A stretch of DNA of 64,000 nt. Source: Ulota crispa (Eukaryota; Streptophyta; Bryopsida; Orthotrichales; Orthotrichaceae). A model generated the notes under the pieces. That model worked only from the letters and a program-made list of their open reading frames with translations, had not been told where the DNA came from and did not search any database. The stretch's first letter is position 1, and each line of letters begins with the position of its first letter. Both the position numbers and the translations under genes were made by a program. The stretch is from NCBI GenBank assembly GCA_963920765.1, contig OY987242.1, positions 38,300,764 through 38,364,763 on the forward strand, written 5' to 3'. Of the stretch, positions 27,181 through 39,121 are shown one piece after another.

Positions 27181-27820
27181 ATGATGACAGAGTGTCTTAC
27201 TTTATGCCGGATGCACCATATGTCTTGTCCAAACATGATCAAGAAAAGTTTTTATCGACACTTTAGAATTTGAAATTCCCGTCTAACTATGTGGCTTTCT
27301 TTGGCCAAAATATTGTTGATGAAAAGTTACGTGGTCTAAAGTCCCATGATTATCACATCCTAATGCAACAATTGTTACCCTTGTGCTTGAGAAACCTACG
27401 GGACCCAGCAGTAGTTGGTGCTCTTATAAGGATGAGTAGAGTTTTCCAAAGACTTTGTGCAAAAGTGGTTGACTATGGAGAGAAAGAGAAAATGTTGGAG
27501 GACGTGGCAGAAACGGTATGTTCCTTCGAGAAAGTACTTCCTCCCTCAGTATTTGTGATCATGATGCATTTGCCCATACATCTTGTAGAGGAACTATTTA
27601 CCTGCGGTCCTGTATACATGAGGTGGATGTTCCCATTTGAAAGATTCATGAAAGAGTTGAAGGGTTACGTGAGAAATAAATGTAAACCGGAAGGGAGCAT
27701 GGCCAATGGTTACACTCGGCAGGAGTCGGTGGGTTTCATCATCGAATACCTTTCCGAGTACACTCTGACCACAAAGAGAGCATGGGACGATGAGGAGGAG
27801 CCCATTATGTATGATGAGGT
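27181..27820 (+). pseudogene. CACTA1 transposase, DUF4218 region
   Basis: From about 27200 a segment reads MPDAPYVLSKHDQEKF in the + direction; a frame change then leads into a long open stretch, 27270-27820. It shows GLKSHDYHILMQQLLP, LPPSVFVIMMHLPIHLVEE, GPVYMRWMFPFERFMKELKG and YVRNKCKPEGSMANGYT, the classic DUF4218 sequence that follows tnp2 in plant CACTA proteins. The open frame runs on to 27899, but after 27820 it is CACTA2 sequence. The right flank of CACTA2 resumes a plausible frame (EEWGKINWPMDLDF near 36498), as expected if CACTA2 landed in this exon. Confidence 0.85.
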
Positions 27821-27870
27821 CACTAATAGAAAACCCCGTCAAAAACAACAAAAAACCAACAGTTTCTTGT

Positions 27871-28010
27871 TGTTTTGGGCACTTATCCATGCTAATTGAC
27901 TAATTTAATAGAATTCTATAAAAAACTAAATGCATTTTGTTGTTTTGGGCACTTATCCACGCTAATTGACTAATTTAACAGAATTCTATAAAAAACTAAA
28001 TGCATTTTGT
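27871..28010. repeat. 70-bp direct tandem duplication
   Basis: Two adjacent copies of a 70-bp unit begin TGTTTTGGGCACTTATCCA at 27871 and 27941, differing at about two positions (for example CATGC versus CACGC). A third partial unit begins near 28011. This is the subterminal repeat region of CACTA2. Confidence 0.85.
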
Positions 28011-28039
28011 TGATTTGGACACCATTATCTAAATCAACA

Positions 28040-28700
28040 GAAATATTGGAATTTTTGAGAATCTTTTGGAAATCTTTTGGAAATCTTTTGGAAATCTTTT
28101 GGGAATTTTTAAGAATCTTTAAAAATCTTTTGAAAATCATTGAGAATCTTTTCAGGATTTTTAAGAATACTTAAGAATCTTTTCAAGATTTTAGAATCTT
28201 TGAGAATATTTGAGAATATTTGAGAACATTTGAGAATCTTTGAAAATCTTCTTAGAATCTTTGGAAATCTTTGGGAATCTTTTCAATTTTTTTGGAATCT
28301 TTGAGAATGTTTGAGAATGTTTGGAAATCTTTGAGAATCTTCTTGGAATCTTTGAAAATTCTTGAGAATCTTTGAGAATAGTTTGGAATATTTAAGAATA
28401 TTTGGAAATGTTTTAGGAATTTTGAATTTTTTTGAGAATTTTTGAAAATCTCTAAGAATCTTCTTGGAATCTTCTCAAAAGCTTTGAGAAGCTTTGGAAA
28501 TCTTTAAGAATCTTTTGAGAATCTTTTTGGAAATTTTAAAAATCTTTGAGAATCTTTGAGAATTTTCAAGAACCTTTTTAGAATCTTTGAGAATCTTTTT
28601 AAAATCTTTATGAAATTTGTTAAAATACTTCAAAATATTTATAGAAATAGAATCTCTTAGACTGAATTAGAGTCCTTTAGGAATCTTTTTGTAATTCATC
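28040..28700. repeat. degenerate GAGAATCTTT minisatellite
   Basis: About 600 bp made almost only of variants of an 11-12-bp unit, (T)GAGAATCTTT or GGAAATCTTTT, on the + strand. Near 28065-28095 four units are nearly perfect. It has almost no C beyond the ATC of the unit. Confidence 0.85.
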
Positions 28701-29565
28701 AAAATACTTTAAAACATTTTTAATAAAAAAACTATTAGATTAGTTTAGGTTTGTTTTTGAAATCTTTCTAGAATCTTTTTGGACCTCATTAAAATGTTTT
28801 GAAGTTTTAAAAAATAAAAGAAGTTTTCAAAAAAATTAGAATCTTTTAGAAGTTTGAGTGTACATTGACTGGTTTTATTTTTTTTTACTTTTCACAATTT
28901 GGTTAGATTTAAAATTAGCAGCCTTTAAAGTCAAGTAAAAACATGACTATAATAACAAAAAAATCAATAGTTTTCTGTTGATCTAGACACTTTTGGACAC
29001 AACTTCACTAATTCAACAAAATTTTATATAAAAGTACAACATTTTATTGTTTTAAATACCAAAATTTCTTTACAAACAAATATAAAAGATGCTCCTCAAT
29101 TCTTTGAAAAAATCATATATGTCCCTCAAAGATTAAAAGTACCAAAAATATCTTTCCTTTTTGCATAAATTTCAACAATGCTACTAATATATTGGGAAAA
29201 TATTGAAAATGCTCCTCAACTATTTTAAACTATTAATATCTTTGTGTTATATGATAACCAAATGTATAGTATAATGCAAATTCTTACTAGAAACCAAAGG
29301 TGATTTGTACATTTCAAATAAAACAATGATAACTTTAACATTTCAAAATAGAAGAGCTTTTTTATTAATTTTCCAAAATAATAGGAGTATAATTGATATT
29401 CCTACAAAAAATAAGGAATATTTTTTATGTTTCAAATATTTTTGACGTAAACTTGATATTTTGAAAGACTTAAAGGGTGTTTTTAGTATTTTTCCTTCTA
29501 TTATTGACCAAATGAATTATAAAAAAAAACAATCTTATAAAATATTTTTATAAGCTTTAAAAGAT

Positions 29566-29977
29566 GGGAATTAATATGTGTACCACACCCTTCTAATTAC
29601 TATACCACATCATAGGGTAAATTTTAGATGTCTATCATTAAAAAGCTAAATTTGAAAATTTTGAATTCAGATTTGGACTCAAAGACCATGGTATTGTCTA
29701 GAACCATAAAAAAAGTTGCAATTCAACAACACCCAATGAAAAAGTTTAGTTAGGGAGAAAATTATTACTTTTACTTTTGTTTGTAAAAAAAGATAAGCTT
29801 TTTCATTGGGTGTTTTTGAATTGCAACTTTTTTTATGGTCCTAAACAATATCATGGTCTCTAAGTCCAAATTTGAATTCAAAATTCTCAATTTCAAATTT
29901 TTGATGGTAGAAATCTAAAATTTACCCCAAAGGTGTGGTACAATAGTTCAAAGGATGTGGTTCACATATTAATGCCC
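29566..29977. mobile_element. long-arm fold-back element, family F1 copy 1
   Basis: A 412-bp inverted repeat with arms of about 185 bp around a spacer centred near 29772. The ends are GGGAATTAATATGTGTACCA and, in reverse, GGGCATTAATATGTGAACCA. Inner arm pairs include AGTTGCAATTCAACAACACC with GGTGTTTTTGAATTGCAACT. Flanks TTAAAAGAT and TTCAAAAAT agree at 7 of 9, hinting at a Mutator-like 9-bp duplication. A second copy lies at 49388-49800. Confidence 0.75.
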
Positions 29978-30593
29978 TTCAAAAATACTCAAAACTATTC
30001 AAAGGTCTATAGAATTTTGATTTTATAATTGCAAGGTTTTAATTCTGTAACTTTTCACGACTTCATGTTATTTAAAGCTATTAAACTATGGAGGCTATTT
30101 TAACAGAATAAGGTTTTTTTTACAAAAATACTAGCACTAAATAATAATTATTAATGAATCCAACCTTTGCTTGCAGCAATCCTTTTGAGATTTGTAAATT
30201 CCAATAAAAATTTATAAACAAAATCAAAAGAATGGAAATGAACATTTTTTTAAATTTCCTTAACACCTTCTCTGATTTTAGCTCATAACTTTTAGTAAAA
30301 AGATTGAAATTAAAAAAAATTGTTGAGGGTAAAAGTAAAATACATTTACCAGCTTTCCTTAGTTCTAACTTTTTTGAAAAAAAGTCTTTTAATGGGCCAA
30401 AATAGCCTCCAAAGTCTATTGGCCTACTAAAAACATGAACATTTAATGTACAAATGCAATCATGATTCTTTTGTGCACATGTGTGAGTGCTTGTGTGCTA
30501 GTGGTTGTGAATGATGTGGTAGTCTTGTGATTTGAGAACCCGGTGGTAGAGGGTTCGAACCCCATTGCCGGTAGCCCTATTTGGCGCCGTGGA

Positions 30594-30852
30594 TATCAAG
30601 GTTTGGCAATTGCATGATTGACACTCCGTCCAAATCAACCAACATAAACTCTATGAGCCTCATTCCGTAAATCGCTCATGGCAAGCATTAAAAGATTAGG
30701 CAAGTAGTATTGAAATCATTACGTCTGTATTAGCAAAATGTTGCGTGAGAAATAAACCTCTTCATGTGGTTCTTAAATGAAAGAGAAGGTTCAATTAACC
30801 ATAACCGTCGTAACCGCAATCAAGTCCTACTGTTACTAACTAGTTTGTAACA
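30594..30852 (-). repeat. gypsy LTR, 3' LTR of the minus-strand element
   Basis: 259 bp, about 94% identical by hand count to the LTR at 35946-36204. On the element's strand it begins TGTTACAAACTAG. Confidence 0.85.
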
Positions 30853-33800
30853 TTACCCACTCGTTTATCGTCCATGTCGTGTTCTTTGAAAATGTGATTG
30901 TGGTGCTTTGGGATGGAGTGTATGAAACTTTGCAACAACATCAGATGTATTCTCTAGATTTGCAGCCGGCTCCCAAGAGTGCTCCTCTGGTCCATAGCCC
31001 TCCCAAAAAACAAGGTATTAGAGTTTTTTCTTGACCAAAAAATTGTGAATCAAGAACTTCACAAACCTCCCATTCCACATCTCCGTCAGGAGTGATTATT
31101 GATGAAGGCAGTATATGGTGTTGTCCTAGAATGGTGTCTTGTCGGTATCCTTTCAAAAGAGAAACGTGGAAGACGTCATGAATACGTAGTGTTTTTGGTA
31201 ATTTCAAGCGGTAAACATGTCTAAGAGTTTTGATATCACTGTAAATGGTCCCAAAAATTTATAATCCAATTTCCAGGACGGCGCAATGGTGGCAATATTC
31301 TCATTCTAAAGAAAGACCTTGTCGTCAATTCTAAACGCTGGTTGCAGCTTTACTACATGATCATAAATTTGCTTGGCTTGTTCCCCTGCCATCTTAATCA
31401 TTGTTTTTAACTCCTCATGTACTTGTTGTAGGTGCCGAACTTGGTCTACTGCCGCCGGGACTGTAGATATGGTTGGTGTCAAAATTGATAATGTTGGATG
31501 ATTACCGTAAGTAGCATAAAATGGAGAAAATCCTATTGCAAAATGACATGTATTATTATATGCAAATTCGGCCAACGGAAGGAGGTCAGTCTAATCATCT
31601 TGACATCTTGTAGTAAAGATTCTCAAGAATTGTTCTACTACTTGGTTTACCCTCTTAGTTTGTTCATCCCCTTGAGGATAGAAGACTATTGTTGGAGATG
31701 GCTGAATCTTGAGAAGTACACATAATCTTCTCATAAATTTGGATGCAAAAACCAAACCCCAATCTGATATTACATTATCCGGCATTCCATGGTGTTTCTA
31801 AATATGATGCAAATGTAAAAATATTGTTTCATTAGAATCGATTGTTTCCTTTGTAGGAATGAAATGAGCTAACTTTGTGTTTTTATCCACCACAACCATA
31901 ATAGAATTGTGTCCTTTGCTATTTGGTAATTTCATTATAAAATCAGTAGAAATTCTTTTCCAAGGTGCCTGGCCGGCTGGAATGGGTTGCATCAATCTAT
32001 ATCTAACATGATGTGTAGCTTTTGATTGTTGGCAAAGGTCGCGTCCGTCAATGTAGTGATGAACATATCGGCAAATAGTAGGTCAATAAAAAGTCCTTGT
32101 AACCAAGTCTAAGGTCTTTGCTCATCTTTGGTGTCCCGCAGCAGAGGCATCATATCTAAATCGTAAAATTTGACATCAAAGTTCTTCATCATCTGGTACA
32201 TATATCATTTCTTGAAAATGAAGGATTTCGTTAGTGAAGGTATATCTTTGAAATCGGCGGTAGATGTCTGCTGGGATTTGATTTGAATCTCTCTTGAAGA
32301 ATGCTAGTATTGGATACAAAGTGGCATCTTCCTCTGTTGCCGCCTTCACTTGTTCCAAGATACAGGCATCAGTCCAAACCGACTCACAAGATTTGAGTGC
32401 AGTTAGTTGTAAAAGGGATCGGTGTTCTCTATTTTTTTCTTCTGTAATATCTATTCGTCTTGAAAGCGCATTTGCCTTGCCATTCAATGAACTTGATCAA
32501 TGTTATATGTTAAAATTAAAAGCTGATAAAAATTTGGACCATCAGGCTTGACGTCGATTTAATTGTTTGGTGGTGAAGAAATATTCCAAGTTTTTGTGAT
32601 TAGAAATTACCCGCATCTCATGCGGAGATCCTTCCAAGTAAACTTGCCAATCTTGGAATGCCAAAACCACGCTCAAAAGTTCTTTCTTGTAGATTTTATA
32701 GTTTTGTTTTGCTGGCAACATTTTAGAACTCTTAAATGTATAAAGATGTAGGTGTCCATCCTCCCTATACTGTAAAAGAATTGCGCCTGCCGCAGTATCA
32801 GATGCATCTGTCTCCACCACAAAAGGTTGGTTAAAGTTTGGGTGGAGTAACACCGGTGCTTGAAAAAATTTAGATTAGAGTTTTTTAAATGCGCGATCTG
32901 CTTGTAGCGTCCACTTAAATCCTTTATCTTTTTGCGTTAAAGTTGTAAAGGGCACTGCAATCTTTGAATAATCACATATAAAGAGACAATAGAAATTTGC
33001 AAACCCAAGAAAGACTTGAATTTCTATAACTATTTTCAGAATGGACCAATCTTTAATACTTTGGATCTTATCTTGACACATTTCTAATCTTTTGCTTGAA
33101 ACAATCATTTCCAAAAATTCCATAAATTGGCAGTGGAACTGGCATTTAGATTCTTTGGCATAAAGTCCATGTTTCTGGAATTGTTGTAAAACCTCTTGCA
33201 CCACTTGTTAGTGTTCTTCCAAATTCTTAGAAAAAATAAGTATATCATCTAAATACATCACCACTAAGATATCCAAAAGATCACCAAAAATGGTATTGCA
33301 TACGAGATTGAAATTGAGCTGGGGCATTGGTTAATCCAAAAGGCATCATTAAATACTCAAATAGGCCGTACCGAGTTTCAAAGGCTGTTTTTTGCTCATG
33401 ACCTGGTGCCATGCGTATTCAATGATACGCTTGCCTTACATCCAGTTTAGTAAATATTTTAGCTCCCACTAACCGGTCAATGAACTTTGGTATAAGAAGT
33501 AAGGAATAGTGATTTCTTACAATGACTTTGTTAAGATTACGATAATTTATGCAAACCCTAATTGAACCAATTTTTTTATGGGCAAACACAATGGATGCCA
33601 AACATGAGACTTAGACCTCCGAATCCACCATTTTCCTAAATTCTCTTCTAAATACTTGCAAAGCTCCTCTAATTCTGTTGGAGACATTGGTCACAATCTG
33701 GTATTACGTAGCTCTTGGCCATCTTTAAACTTAATCTTCATGTCAGACACGCTATGGTCTAGCAACTCATTTGATGTGTCCTTGCTAAAAGCTTTGTGCA

Positions 33801-35945
33801 AATCATGGTACTCAGCCAGAATAGAGATGTTTATGGACCTTGTGGTGTCAACCGCATTAATACACTCCAAAATTTCAAGAGAGTAGATTTCAGCCTCCTT
33901 TTCAAAATGGCGGAAAGCCGCCACTGATACTAATGCATGCCTAGGTGACGTCAATTTTGAAGCAGCCAAATCCAAATTCTTTACTTCTTTGGTCACAGTC
34001 CAACCTATGGTGCCCAAGCTCTAAGGTTGCCATAGCTCAACTTCCTCATCCATTCCTTCAACTTCTTTTTGTGACTTATATGTGGATGAAGTAATCCCAC
34101 CTCCAATTGAATGACGCTAGCCACAACCTTCACTTTCACCGTCAATTCCATGCCTCATGCAATTCTCTCGGCAGTAAGACAAGTCAAACAATACACTCCG
34201 TTGAGCCCAACGAATTGTTAGGTCGTGGCAGATCAACCAGGGAGTGCCCAATATGCATGGATATTGCCCAGTGTTTGTAATATCCGCCATTATTGTCTTT
34301 CAATGATCCCCAACTACAAGTTCAATGGTAGCCTCTTGCATAATAAGTCTAGAACTGATCACTCGTCCGTCAATTACTCTAACTTTTTGCGGTATCAATT
34401 TAGGATGTAAAATAGCATTGCACTGCTCAGCAAATTTGGGGTGCATGAATACTCATGTGGCTTCTAAATCCACCAACGTGAGTGCTGCCAAAGAGTTGAT
34501 TTCTGCATCCAGTGTTATATGTGCCCTCGGATCAATGGTGGCACGTAAGTAGAGTGGATCCAGCTCATTCTCCGAACCCTCCATCCTAGATTGACCATGC
34601 TCTATTCCTCCAACCATTCTATCTTTTAGGATTGTAGCAGCTGCACGTTGAATCATGCCCATGTCTTGAACCACTCCATTTAATCCTGGGCTTTTCCTTT
34701 TCCCAAGACCCTGTCACCACCTTCGAGTGTTACTGATAGTGATAATGGTTTTGAAGGATTTGTAGGACATTTAGCCCACACATGGCCTAGCTCTCCGCAA
34801 CCCCAAGATTTGTCTTGACGCTGGTATTCAAGCCTCTTTGCCACCATCTTGGCCAAGGCTAAAGGAACCCGAGTTGCGCCGAGCTCCATTGGTACTGGGC
34901 TTGATGCTCATGAACTACCCTGAAATTTTCCTACTGGATCATGGAAAGGGATGATTGGGCTCTTAAAAGTTGGAGAATCCATTTGCAACCGTCGATTCTA
35001 ACGCCTACCCCACAATCTTTCATCTATCCACGACGCCATCGCCATCCACTCATGAAGCCTATGCGGTTGAGTTTTAGCAGTGGCTATTGAATCAAGAATT
35101 TTGTCTTTGAGCCCCCCTCGGAATTGCGCTACCAAACTAAACTCATTCTAGTTGATCTGTGCTGCATACTCGTTGAATATAGAAATATATGATGCAACGG
35201 AGCTTATTTGCCACAGCTTTCCAATGCAATCTTTAGCATTACCTCTTCTATCAAGGTTGCCATAAATGCTAATAACCGCATCTTGAAATGCGTTATAATC
35301 CACCAACAATACGTGCTCGTGTTCTTCATCGAGAGCTTGGAAGAAGGGCATAGCCCAATTTTGTGCAGCTCTAGTCATATATGACAAAGCATAGGCTACT
35401 TTATCAGCATTGGAACTATATGTTCAAGACTTACTTCGAAATACCAAGCGAAGTTGTGCAAACCATCGATACACCTCGTTGCCCTTTTTGCCAAAAAACT
35501 TTTTAGGATTCGCCACTTTTTACTCTCTACCTCCAAATTCCAATTCGTCATGCCTTTTTGTTCCTTGTTGTGCTTGACCACTTAAGGTTGAGGAAGACAC
35601 ATGTTGGGGGCCCACAACCACTCGGTCCAAAATTTCCTGCACCAGATGTAGAATTGCAGCTTGAAACACTGTTTGAATTTGCTGTTAAATAAAATTGGCC
35701 TATTCTGATCGAACCCCCTCTGGTAATGAGAGTCCGCCTGGTTCTCCTTCTTATCTTTCCCGATCCATGGTGAAATTGGTATACACCTGGCCTTGTTTCA
35801 AACTATTGGCAAAAGAATCAGTGCAAGCACTCTAATATCATACACGATGACCCATAGAAACATACACATGGGAATACTGAACAAAGTTTCCGGAACAGAA
35901 TCATGAACCATGAATGGAGCGTGGATTGTCTATGACGCAACATTA

Positions 35946-36204
35946 TGTCAAGGTTCAGCAATTGCATGATCGACTCTCCGTCCAAATCAACCAACATAAA
36001 CTCTATGAGCCTCATTCCGTAAATCGCTCATGGCAAGCATTAAAAGATTAGGCAAGTAGTATCAAAATCATTATGTCTGTATTAGCAAAATGTTGCTTGA
36101 GAAACAAACCTCCTCACGTGGTTCTTAAAGGAAAGAGAAGGATCAACTAACCATAACCGTCGTAATCGCAATCAAGTCCTACTGTTACTAACTAGTTTGT
36201 AACA
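35946..36204 (-). repeat. gypsy LTR, 5' LTR of the minus-strand element
   Basis: 259 bp, the partner of 30594-30852. On the element's strand it starts TG and ends CA. A sequence resembling an initiator-Met tRNA primer-binding site lies about 105 bp inside, near 35825-35842, farther from the LTR edge than usual. Confidence 0.85.
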
Positions 36205-36497
36205 GTGGGCAACTGCCTAGCCCCTAAAAAAAAAATTTTTTTAATTTTTTAATTTTTTAAATTCTATGAAAAAAAAAAGTTTAAGTTTTTTTTTTTTTAA
36301 AGAATTGAACAACATAAAATAAGAAAAAATTAACAGAAAATTATCAAAAAACAGCAAATAATCAACAAAAAATCAACAGAAAATCAACATGCTCTTGTTG
36401 AAAAGTACCCAAATTAACTTGACCAAAGCAACAAAAAATGTTAACAGTTTTTAATTGAAATTCTGTTGATTTTGTGCTAAATTTTCTACTAGTGAGT

Positions 36498-38089
36498 GGA
36501 GGAATGGGGGAAGATTAATTGGCCTATGGATTTGGACTTCCAAAAGGCTATCCATAACTTCATACTAGACAGCACCGTTCACATGGAGCCGTTTTGAAGG
36601 TAAATATTCCTAATTTTGAACTTCGTAATGGCAGTTCCTGTCAATGAATGGAAGAAGTTGGAAATTCATTATTAAAGGTAGAAAGTCTAGAACTGAGGTA
36701 AACAATTAGTTTGACGTGTAGAAGTTGCGCAGAACATGAGTTGGTTTTTTTTTTTGGCTTTATAAAATGGCGAGCTTGGATTGTCGAAGTACAATAGTAA
36801 ATGTAATAGTAATAAATATTAAAGAAGGACCAAGGAGTTGAACATTGTTTTTGTTAACAAGGTACCATTCTTACAAATTGGAACTTCTGGCTTGTTTTTT
36901 TGAGAACGCCATAATCATTGACTTAAGGATCAGTTGACTGTTTTTCAATGAAATGAGATGTATATCATCCAGAAGGATAGAAGTTCCATTAAGCAGGTTT
37001 CAGGTGACCTACTTAATTAAATTAAAAGGGACTTTTTGGATTTAGGTGAAAAACAAATGGGACCTATGGTTTTCCCCTTTTAACAAATATAGTGTTGTTG
37101 CCAGTAAGTGCTAGACCAAAATGAACTTGTAGTTATAAGTGGTGCATCTGAAATGTGAATCATTATATTATTAAAGTGATTGAGGAATGGAGCGTTGTTG
37201 TCTTGAACTTATGAATTATGGCGTGAGTTACTTAAAAGAAGTATGGCTGAATTTTTAGCGGCTTCCATGTGTATGACTGTACAAGTGAGTACTAGGTGCT
37301 AAGTACTTAGCGTTACATGTAAGTATACAGGTATATTAGCTAATATAAGGGGTGTGGAACATAGTAATGCATGCGAGAGCATTCTTTGAGTACACTTAGG
37401 GTACTTATAGTATTTTGAGATTATAAAACATGTACTCTATAATGAGGAAATTTTAGTGGGATTTTTTAGTTAATGTCCCTAATAGTTTATGTAAGTTTTG
37501 AGTTATCCTCCCTTTTTGTTTTTAGTGTAGGACTTACCTGAGGTATTGCCTAGTAATAATAATAAAAATTTGATGAAGTTAACCAATTGCCTGTGAAGAA
37601 CCTAGCACTTCTTCCAACTCGTCAATTGAAATCCTGTTACAATTCTCCACCCGTGCATAATGTCAAGAATTAATGTGCAATAAATTTGCAATCATCTTGT
37701 CAAAGGTATGATGTCTTAGCAGTATGGAATGTGGGAACGTGGAGAACAGGTGAAGTATGAAAGTAGGCGGGTATGATAGGACTAAAAATAATTATTGTAA
37801 GGGTGTGTTGGACACATGTAATGTGTAACTTTTTTTTAGTGAAGAGGTGTGAAGTTGACCTATATTTGGAACCGGTTTTTCCTTACTAAAATAAAACTTG
37901 TCCCTTGCAATATTCAATTGTTATGGTAAATGGATGCATATGCAAAGAAGGAAATAGTTGAGAATTTAGTATGTTTGGAGCTCAAATTTTCCTACGTCAT
38001 GTCCAGTTTGGCATAGAGTACAAAGTAACTCCAACATTTATTCTCTCCACTACTTTCTTATGACCAGATGGTGAACCTGTAGGAATTTT
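36498..38089. other. CACTA1 sequence right of CACTA2, mostly non-coding
   Basis: The first about 100 bases continue the transposase frame (EEWGKINWPMDLDF). The rest, to about 38.09 kb, is AT-rich without a recognised domain and is probably intron. Confidence 0.4.
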
Positions 38090-39121
38090 TGAAGTATTGA
38101 TGTCATGTTGATGAGGTTATTTGTAGGAAGTATAAGGCCGCAGTGGTAGACCAAGAGGTGCAAAAGAAGACATATCAACAGTAGTTTAGGAGGGGCCAAA
38201 GTAGAACCCGATTCTCTTTCCCACCGGAATTGCATTTGTTACCCGAGTTTGCACAATGGACACTTGACAAAGTGAGGCAACAGCAGTGGAATGGTGTTGA
38301 AGTGGATGATCAGGTAGTGGACATTGCAAGAGGTCCTTTGCCAATTGCAACATCTTATAATTCAATCTATGCCTATGGTAACCATTTCCGTATGTTAAGT
38401 GTGGAGAAAAAGCTAAAAACTGCAGACAGCGGGGGTGGTTGCCACGTTCAGACAAGCATGTCATAGTGGAAGAGGAGATGTCAATCAAGTAGTAGCAAAC
38501 ATTGAGTATGTGGGACATCTAGAGGAAATTTTAGAATTGAATTATAGGGGTCACTTCCTTAAGGTTTTAGTTTGTGACTTTGTTAAGGCAAACTATGTTG
38601 GGGAGAATGCAACAATTAGAAAGGACATGTAGGGCTTCACTCTAGCAAATTATAATAGAAGACCAAGTCATGTCTGCATGAATAGCTTTGCTTTTCCTAA
38701 TCAATGCAAGTAGGTGTATTTCTCTGATGCAACTGATGCACCCGGATGGAAAATTGTTCTAAGGAAATACATCAGAGGGAAGCGAATAGTGCCAAACATG
38801 CCTGAAGAAGCAGATCTAGACCTATTTGAAATGGATCAAGATGAAGACTTTGTAGGATTACAGCCTGAAAGGGAGGTGGGGAAGGGACCGGTTCCTTTGC
38901 CCTTAACTGGAAGAAACATTGTTTTGCAAGAAGTGTTAGTGGCCAGAAGAAATAGGTCTACGGCATTGCAAGCAAGAGGTTACGGTCGAGGTCAAGGGAG
39001 GATTGACAAAGAACATGGGACTCCTCGGGTGAATGCTAATTGGTCTGTGCATGGTCATGATGCGGGTGCTGCACCATTGCAGCGAGGACGTCGGACTCAA
39101 GAAACTAGTAGACAGCCGTAG
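38090..39121 (+). pseudogene. CACTA1 transposase, DUF4216 region
   Basis: The C-terminal part of the CACTA1 transposase. It has LPEFAQWTLDKV, VVDIARGPLPIATSYNSI, then after a frame change near 38440 YVGHLEEILELNYRG and GFTLANYNRR, and VYFSDATDAPGWKIVLRKYI. This order matches DUF4216, which follows DUF4218 in plant CACTA proteins. Stops at 38630 and 38711 break it. The end (to 39121) is Arg/Gly-rich (ARGYGRGQGR), a likely nucleic-acid-binding tail. Confidence 0.8.

Larger units (their letters stand above)
30594..36204 (-). mobile_element. Ty3/gypsy LTR retrotransposon (chromovirus-like), broken
   Basis: A fossil element of 5,611 bp on the minus strand. Two 259-bp LTRs frame it, with flanks GTGGA (30589-30593) and GTGGG (36205-36209) as a 5-bp duplication differing at one base. 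Parts in the element's own order: gag-like (about 35.1-35.6 kb), CCHC-type knuckle near 34.8 kb, protease-like region near 34.4-34.6 kb, reverse transcriptase about 33.2-33.9 kb, RNase H about 32.5-32.9 kb, integrase about 31.3-32.4 kb and a chromodomain-like tail near 31.0-31.1 kb. It is clearly broken, with at least about a dozen interruptions. Hand alignment of the LTRs gives about 16 differences in 259 positions, so it is a fairly young to middle-aged copy. Confidence 0.9.
30485..36236 (+). mobile_element. tRNA-derived SINE-like sequence split by the gypsy element
   Basis: The left part holds a pol III B-box match, GGTTCGAACCCC (30552-30563), and an A-box-like GTGCTAGTGG about 50 bp upstream, as in tRNA Ser/Leu-derived SINEs. 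The right part after the gypsy element continues GTGGGCAACTGCCTAGCCCC and an A-run (36226-36236). Joined across one copy of the target repeat this gives about 140 bp with a poly(A) tail, the size of a short SINE. No cloverleaf was confirmed, so a functional tRNA gene is unlikely. Confidence 0.5.
27821..36494. mobile_element. CACTA2, non-autonomous CACTA element inside CACTA1
   Basis: The left end CACTAATAGAAAA (27821) and right end TTTTCTACTAGTG (to 36494) are inverted matches (12 of 13) and the classic plant CACTA terminus. Subterminal AACAACAAAAAACCAACAG and, reversed, AACATTTTTTGTTGC are also related. Flanks are GGT (27818-27820) and AGT (36495-36497), a 3-bp duplication with one difference. 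It interrupts the transposase exon of CACTA1. The contents are a 70-bp tandem pair, a minisatellite, a fold-back element, and a SINE-like sequence split by a gypsy element. No CACTA transposase was found inside, so it depended on another copy. Confidence 0.75.

Noticed and set aside
28040-28700. CRISPR-like array
   Set aside because: The repeats are contiguous and degenerate with no unique spacers, in plant nuclear DNA.
30490-30575. Functional tRNA gene
   Set aside because: The B box is perfect but no convincing acceptor or anticodon stem forms around it; a SINE head explains it better.
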